Positions 5,332 through 8,983 of a stretch of 8,983 nt of DNA are shown piece by piece. The translations under genes were made by a program, and so were the position numbers. The DNA is from Clostridia bacterium. GTDB lineage: Bacteria > Bacillota > Clostridia > UBA1381 > UMGS1253. The notes beneath the pieces were generated by a model that saw nothing but the letters and a program-made list of their open reading frames with translations, had not been told where the DNA came from and ran no database searches. Position 1 is the stretch's first letter; each line of letters begins with the position of its first letter. The stretch lies in the NCBI GenBank assembly GCA_017411585.1, contig JAFQPV010000120.1, positions 1-8,983 of the forward strand. Direction: 5' to 3'.

Positions 5332-7263
5332 ATGACAAAATTCATTCCATATCCGTTTTATCACGACGATGTACCGATTGACATTTCCTTCGTGTTCGAA
5401 AATGAAAAGCCGGCCGGCAAGCACGGCTTTCTGAAGGTCGACGGCAGAGATTTTGCCTTCGAGGACGGCACAAAGGTGAAATTCTGGGGCACGAACTTCA
5501 ACGGCTGGGGCTGCTTTCCGGAGCACGATTATGCCGAGAAACTCGCGAAGCGCCTTGCAAAAATCGGCTTGAACCTTGTGCGCCTGCATCAGCTCGATGC
5601 CGACTGGCACACGCCGAATATTTTTGCCTTTACCAAGGGCAAGCGCGTGACGGGCGCGCAGTTAGACCCGGAGAGCATGGACAGACTCGACTACCTCTTG
5701 TACTGCCTGAAAAAAGAAGGCATTTATGCCTATATGGATATGTACACCTACCGCACCTTCCGCTCGGACGAAGGTATTTTAGGTACGTCAAACCGCTCGA
5801 TACAAGCAATTTTTGACGACCGTTTAATCGAACTGCAAAAGGAGCACTGTAAAAATCTCTGGACGCATGTAAACCCGTACACCGGACTTGCGTACTGCGA
5901 TGACCCGATGTTTGTATTGGCGGAAATCGTAAATGAGTGCGATTTGTATCACCAAAACTACTTCCCGCCGTTTGAGCCTTACAGAACGGAGTTTTTGGAA
6001 ATGTTTGATGCGTGGCTGAAGGAAAACAACATTGGAAAATCGGCGGCTGACTTCGATTTAGAGGACAGAGAGGACGAAACGCTGATTGATTTCAAAACAT
6101 ACTTACAGGAAAAGTATTATCGCACGATGATGGATTGTATGCGCGATTGCGGCGTAAAAATCCCGATTACGGGCACGAACTGGTCAAGCACGCCGGAGAA
6201 CACAAAAATGCAGCTTTTAACCGATTATTTTGACGAGCATGCGTATATGTACGATTGGCGCTGGAAGGAATTTGAAAAGCACTGCGCAAACATCGCAGTG
6301 ACACAGAGACCGGATTCGTACTTAGCAAAAGGCACCAAGCTGACCGGCATCAACCGCCCGACCTACATCTCCGAGTGGGATGTGCCGTGGCCGAATGAAT
6401 ACCGCGCAGAGGGCACGCTCTACTCCGCAGCATACGGCTTATTCCAGGGCTGGTCCGGCTTTGCAATTCACACCTATTCGTATACAGCAAGACTTGAGCG
6501 TATGCAAATGCTCGGCAAGGAAATCTTTGCCGAAAAAATCGGCGGCACACCGTATCGTCAAGGCATATTCTCGACCTGGAACGATCCGGCAAAGTTCGGT
6601 CTTTTCTACCACGCGGCACTGATGACACGCCGCGGCGATGTTGCACCGGCAAAGAATTTCACGAAAATCAAGCCGCTCTCCCGCAGTGAATGGGATGAAG
6701 ACATCATGAAAGCCAACTTCGAAAAGACCGGCATCGTTGCCGACACCGAAATCGGCGGCGTAGCTTCCGAGGCGACAGTGGACAAGGAAATTTTATCCGA
6801 TACAGGTGAGCTTTACATCAACCGCGAGAAAAACTACGGCTGGATTGATACCGATATGACCAAGTGTGCCTACGGCTTCCTTTTAAAGAACGGTCGCATT
6901 GATTTAAAGGGAATGTCTGTCGAGAGTGAAACGGATTTTGCGGTTATCGCTTTAAGCTCGCTGACCGAAGACAGCATTGCACACGCGGACAATCTGCTTT
7001 TAACCACGGTCGGTAGAGCGCAGAACACCGATGCCAAATTCGAAGGCGATTTAATGCTCGACTACGGTAAGCCGCCGGTGCTCGTTGAGGTTATCAAGGC
7101 AACAATCGAAATCAAAACCGATGTAGATGGTCTTGTTGTACACGCCATCAGCCCGGAGGGCTTTGAAATCGGCAAGATAGATACGGTTTATGAAGACGGC
7201 AAGCTCAAATTCACCCTCGGTGAAGATACGCAGTCTATGTATTATTTGATCCAAAAAGCATAA
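5332..7263 (+). CDS. Clan GH-A-like glycoside hydrolase (cellulase/GH5-like), cytoplasmic
   Basis: This 643-residue enzyme has no signal peptide, so it probably hydrolyses an imported glycoside in the cytosol. A short beta segment with F-W-G-T-N at 51-55 leads into a TIM barrel. N-L-V-R-L-H at 81-86 fits an early strand. I-V-N-E at 199-202 gives E202 as the likely acid/base, preceded by Asn as in clan GH-A. Y-I-S-E-W at 345-349 gives E348 as the likely nucleophile. H303 and Y305 (E-H-A-Y) could line the active site. After about residue 470 the sequence looks beta-rich and may form a C-terminal sandwich domain that I cannot name. ATG at 5332 has AAGGAG 9 bases upstream. It sits between a divergent AraC regulator and a ceramidase-like gene. 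The fold and catalytic pair are well supported; the exact GH family and the bond cleaved are not. Beta-mannoside, beta-glucoside or beta-galactoside linkages are all possible. Confidence 0.85.
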   Translation: MTKFIPYPFYHDDVPIDISFVFENEKPAGKHGFLKVDGRDFAFEDGTKVKFWGTNFNGWGCFPEHDYAEKLAKRLAKIGLNLVRLHQLDADWHTPNIFAFTKGKRVTGAQLDPESMDRLDYLLYCLKKEGIYAYMDMYTYRTFRSDEGILGTSNRSIQAIFDDRLIELQKEHCKNLWTHVNPYTGLAYCDDPMFVLAEIVNECDLYHQNYFPPFEPYRTEFLEMFDAWLKENNIGKSAADFDLEDREDETLIDFKTYLQEKYYRTMMDCMRDCGVKIPITGTNWSSTPENTKMQLLTDYFDEHAYMYDWRWKEFEKHCANIAVTQRPDSYLAKGTKLTGINRPTYISEWDVPWPNEYRAEGTLYSAAYGLFQGWSGFAIHTYSYTARLERMQMLGKEIFAEKIGGTPYRQGIFSTWNDPAKFGLFYHAALMTRRGDVAPAKNFTKIKPLSRSEWDEDIMKANFEKTGIVADTEIGGVASEATVDKEILSDTGELYINREKNYGWIDTDMTKCAYGFLLKNGRIDLKGMSVESETDFAVIALSSLTEDSIAHADNLLLTTVGRAQNTDAKFEGDLMLDYGKPPVLVEVIKATIEIKTDVDGLVVHAISPEGFEIGKIDTVYEDGKLKFTLGEDTQSMYYLIQKA

Positions 7264-7273
7264 GCAAAAGGGC

Positions 7274-7356
7274 TGTTTTGGCGCATTGCTTCGTTAAAAT
7301 GCTCGCGCATACACGAGTATAGCGCTGCGCTTTTGCCTCGCACTGCATCCAAAACA
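7274..7356. repeat. Long imperfect inverted-repeat (hairpin) element
   Basis: Perfect 8-bp outer arms, TGTTTTGG (7274-7281) and CCAAAACA (7349-7356), enclose further partly paired sequence, including AAAA (7296-7299) opposite TTTT (7331-7334). The apex pairs GCGCATAC (7305-7312) with GTATAGCGC (7317-7325), with one bulged A, around an ACGA loop. The element fills most of the gap between the hydrolase and the ceramidase-like gene. It has no T-run after it and no open reading frame. It looks like a dispersed palindromic unit or an RNA structure in the transcript rather than a classical terminator. Confidence 0.55.
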
Positions 7357-7385
7357 CTACCTTCTGATTTAAAGGAGAGATATAT

Positions 7386-8933
7386 ATGTTAAAAATTGGT
7401 TGGAGCACCAAAGATGTAACCACAGACAAACCGATTGCCATTCCTGGGCAATTTCACATTCGCATCGCCAAGGGGTGCTTAGATTCCTCTATCGTTTGCG
7501 CGCTTGTCATCGACAGCGGCGAGGATTTGATTATTTTCCTGCAGGGCGACCTAGGCTCGGTCAACTACGGCGTGCTTGATGAGATTCGAGGTAAGGTGAA
7601 AAAGAGAATCCCTGCAATCGATACGAGCAAAATCGTGATGAATGCAACACATACACACTGCGGTCCGCTTCTGGCAGAGGGCGAAAACCTCGGAAATTGG
7701 GGTACGCTTTCCACCCTGCCGCACGAGGGTGTAGAAATTACGCCGCCGGGCGAGTACCGCGAGTTTTACACCAATCAGGCGACGGATGCCATCTGCGAAG
7801 CGTACGAGGGCAGAAGCGAGGGCAGCTACAGCTATGGCTACGGCTATGCCGTTGTGGCGCACTCGCGCCGCAGTGTGTATACGCGCGATATGTCCATTGT
7901 TGATGCGGAAAGAAGCGGTGAGACGGCAAAATATATAAACTCAAACTGTCCGCACGGACATGCAAAAATGTACGGCAATACCAACGACGAATATTTTTCG
8001 CACTATGAAGCCGGTGCAGACCATTATGCAAACTTTATGTTCACCTTTGATGAAAACGAAAAGCTGACCGGCGCAATTATCAATATTCCGTGCCCGTCGC
8101 AGAATTCAGAGCAGGAAGAATACATGACCTCGGATTACTGGGGTGATGTCCGCGCTATGCTTAAGGAAAAGTACGGTGATATTCACATTATGGCACAGTG
8201 CGCCGCTGCAGGCGACCTTTCGCCGCGCACTTTGCACTACAAGGCTGCGCAGGACCGCCGTTATCGCTTGAAGTTTGAAGGTTACCAGCCGAAGGCAGGC
8301 TTGAAGCGTCCGACGGAAATGTACAACCGCCGCGATATTGCTCTGCGCATTTGCGCCGCCTTTGACGAGGTGTATGCGTGGGCACAGAAGGAAAAGTTTG
8401 CAGACGCGGTTGTAAAGCACAGCGTAAAAACCATCGAGCTGGATCGCCGCATCATCACAGACGAGGAATATGCTGCGGCAAAAGCGGAATATGATGCCGT
8501 AAACGCGGAGGTACTTGAATTTGTAACCGACGGCACACCGGAGAAAAACCTGTATACAAACTCCAAAGCAATGTGTGAGCGAAGACGGAGAATCAGTGTG
8601 CTGAACCGTTATGAAGCGCAAAAAACGAAAAAGACAATCCCGATGGAGCTGCATGTCATTCGTATCGGCGATATCGCATTTGCAACCAATACCTTTGAGC
8701 TGTATATGGACTATCAGCACCGTATGCAGGCGCGCTCGCCGTTTGAGCAGACCTTTGTCGTACAGCTCTGCGCCCAGCCGGATGGCTTTGTCACAGGCAG
8801 TTATCTCGCAACCGAGCGCGGCGTGAAAAACAAAGGCTACAGCGCGAGCCAGTTCTGTAACCAGGTATCGCCTGCTGGCGGTGCACAGCTTGTAGAAGAA
8901 ACCGTTGCGGAATTAAAGAAGTTAGCGGATTAA
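7386..8933 (+). CDS. Neutral/alkaline ceramidase-like metallohydrolase
   Basis: This 515-residue protein resembles the N-terminal catalytic domain of neutral ceramidases, which are zinc amidases. N-A-T-H-T-H-C-G-P at 86-94 corresponds to the conserved N-x-T-H-T-H-S-G-P with its metal-binding His. A-A-A-G-D-L-S-P at 273-280 corresponds to the G-D-V-S-P segment holding the catalytic serine (here S279). S249-D250-Y251 matches the conserved S-A-D-Y. F437-E438 and the C-terminal G-Y-S-A-S (484-488) fit the remaining metal and substrate positions. The segment that carries the second zinc His in true ceramidases (H-P-T) reads I-P-C-P-S-Q at 234-239, so this is a divergent subfamily and perhaps not a ceramidase. 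There is no signal peptide, unlike secreted ceramidases. ATG at 7386 follows AAAGGAG (7371-7377) by 8 bases. No clear promoter precedes it, so it is probably read through from the hydrolase. An acyl or amide bond in the imported substrate is a possible target, which is an inference. Confidence 0.8.
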   Translation: MLKIGWSTKDVTTDKPIAIPGQFHIRIAKGCLDSSIVCALVIDSGEDLIIFLQGDLGSVNYGVLDEIRGKVKKRIPAIDTSKIVMNATHTHCGPLLAEGENLGNWGTLSTLPHEGVEITPPGEYREFYTNQATDAICEAYEGRSEGSYSYGYGYAVVAHSRRSVYTRDMSIVDAERSGETAKYINSNCPHGHAKMYGNTNDEYFSHYEAGADHYANFMFTFDENEKLTGAIINIPCPSQNSEQEEYMTSDYWGDVRAMLKEKYGDIHIMAQCAAAGDLSPRTLHYKAAQDRRYRLKFEGYQPKAGLKRPTEMYNRRDIALRICAAFDEVYAWAQKEKFADAVVKHSVKTIELDRRIITDEEYAAAKAEYDAVNAEVLEFVTDGTPEKNLYTNSKAMCERRRRISVLNRYEAQKTKKTIPMELHVIRIGDIAFATNTFELYMDYQHRMQARSPFEQTFVVQLCAQPDGFVTGSYLATERGVKNKGYSASQFCNQVSPAGGAQLVEETVAELKKLAD

Positions 8934-8946
8934 ACAGAGTATAAAA

Positions 8947-8983
8947 GGCTCCCTCTGACGAGGGAGCTGTCGAGCGAAGCGAG
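8947..8983. repeat. Palindromic intergenic repeat, truncated by the window edge
   Basis: A perfect 8-bp stem, GCTCCCTC (8948-8955) with GAGGGAGC (8960-8967), around a TGAC loop is followed by GTCGAGCGAAGCGAG, which begins a second partly self-complementary unit cut by the window end. There is no T-run, so it is not a typical terminator. The sequence resembles intergenic repeats I recall as occurring many times in Oscillospiraceae-like genomes; that is from memory and was not searched. Confidence 0.6.

Noticed and set aside
5214..5345. N-terminal extension of the minus-strand AraC regulator to ATG codons at complement 5246 or 5345
   Set aside because: The farthest start lies inside the divergent hydrolase gene and upstream of the predicted promoter. 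The nearer ATG lacks a ribosome binding site, whereas the TTG has GGAGGTG 7 bases upstream.
7264..7385. A separate promoter for the ceramidase-like gene
   Set aside because: Only weak hexamers (for example TATAGC at 7318-7323) are present, without a convincing -35 at proper spacing, so read-through from the hydrolase is simpler.
8106..8720. A 204-codon open frame on the minus strand opposite the ceramidase-like gene
   Set aside because: It is fully antisense to a well-supported gene, has no recognisable domain or ribosome binding site, and looks like a codon-bias shadow.
8948..8967. Rho-independent terminator after the ceramidase-like gene
   Set aside because: The stem is strong but is followed by GTCGAGCG rather than a T-run, so it was called a repeat element instead.

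Overview
The window looks like chromosomal DNA from a gut-type Clostridium relative, most likely Oscillospiraceae/Ruminococcaceae-like. The reasons are strong AGGAG-type ribosome binding sites, AT-rich intergenic gaps around moderately GC-rich genes, a TTG start, and a repeat at the right edge that resembles dispersed intergenic repeats I recall from that group. The taxonomic call is an inference. There are no rRNA, tRNA, CRISPR or transposase genes.

Layout. At the left edge is the 5' end of an AraC-family regulator on the minus strand. Divergent from it is a tight three-gene operon (295-3078): a TIM-barrel sugar isomerase/epimerase-like protein, a Gfo/Idh/MocA NAD(P)-dependent oxidoreductase and a second TIM-barrel isomerase-like protein. 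It closes with a rho-independent terminator at 3122-3155. A second Gfo/Idh/MocA oxidoreductase (3257-4387) has its own promoter and ends in a bidirectional terminator shared with a convergent complete AraC-family regulator (4422-5213, minus). That regulator is divergent from a cytoplasmic clan GH-A-like glycoside hydrolase (5332-7263), and the two promoters overlap almost completely. A long imperfect hairpin separates the hydrolase from a protein of the neutral-ceramidase-like metallohydrolase fold (7386-8933). The window ends in a truncated palindromic repeat.

How the genes may work together. None of the complete enzymes has a signal peptide or membrane segment, so all should act in the cytosol on imported substrate; no transporter lies in the window. 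Two NAD(P)-dependent sugar oxidoreductases, two xylose-isomerase-like barrels and a glycoside hydrolase suggest catabolism of an unusual glycoside or polyol through oxidised (keto) sugar intermediates, as in inositol degradation or the keto-glycoside routes known for C-glycosides and other glycosides. The ceramidase-like protein might remove an acyl or amide group. The substrate cannot be read from the sequence.

Regulation. The most distinctive non-coding signal is three AGCAAAAT copies spaced 20 and 21 bp (two helical turns) between the left AraC gene and the operon. A weaker pair with 21 bp spacing sits at nearly the same distance from the -35 box of the second oxidoreductase. This suggests that one AraC-type regulator controls both units.
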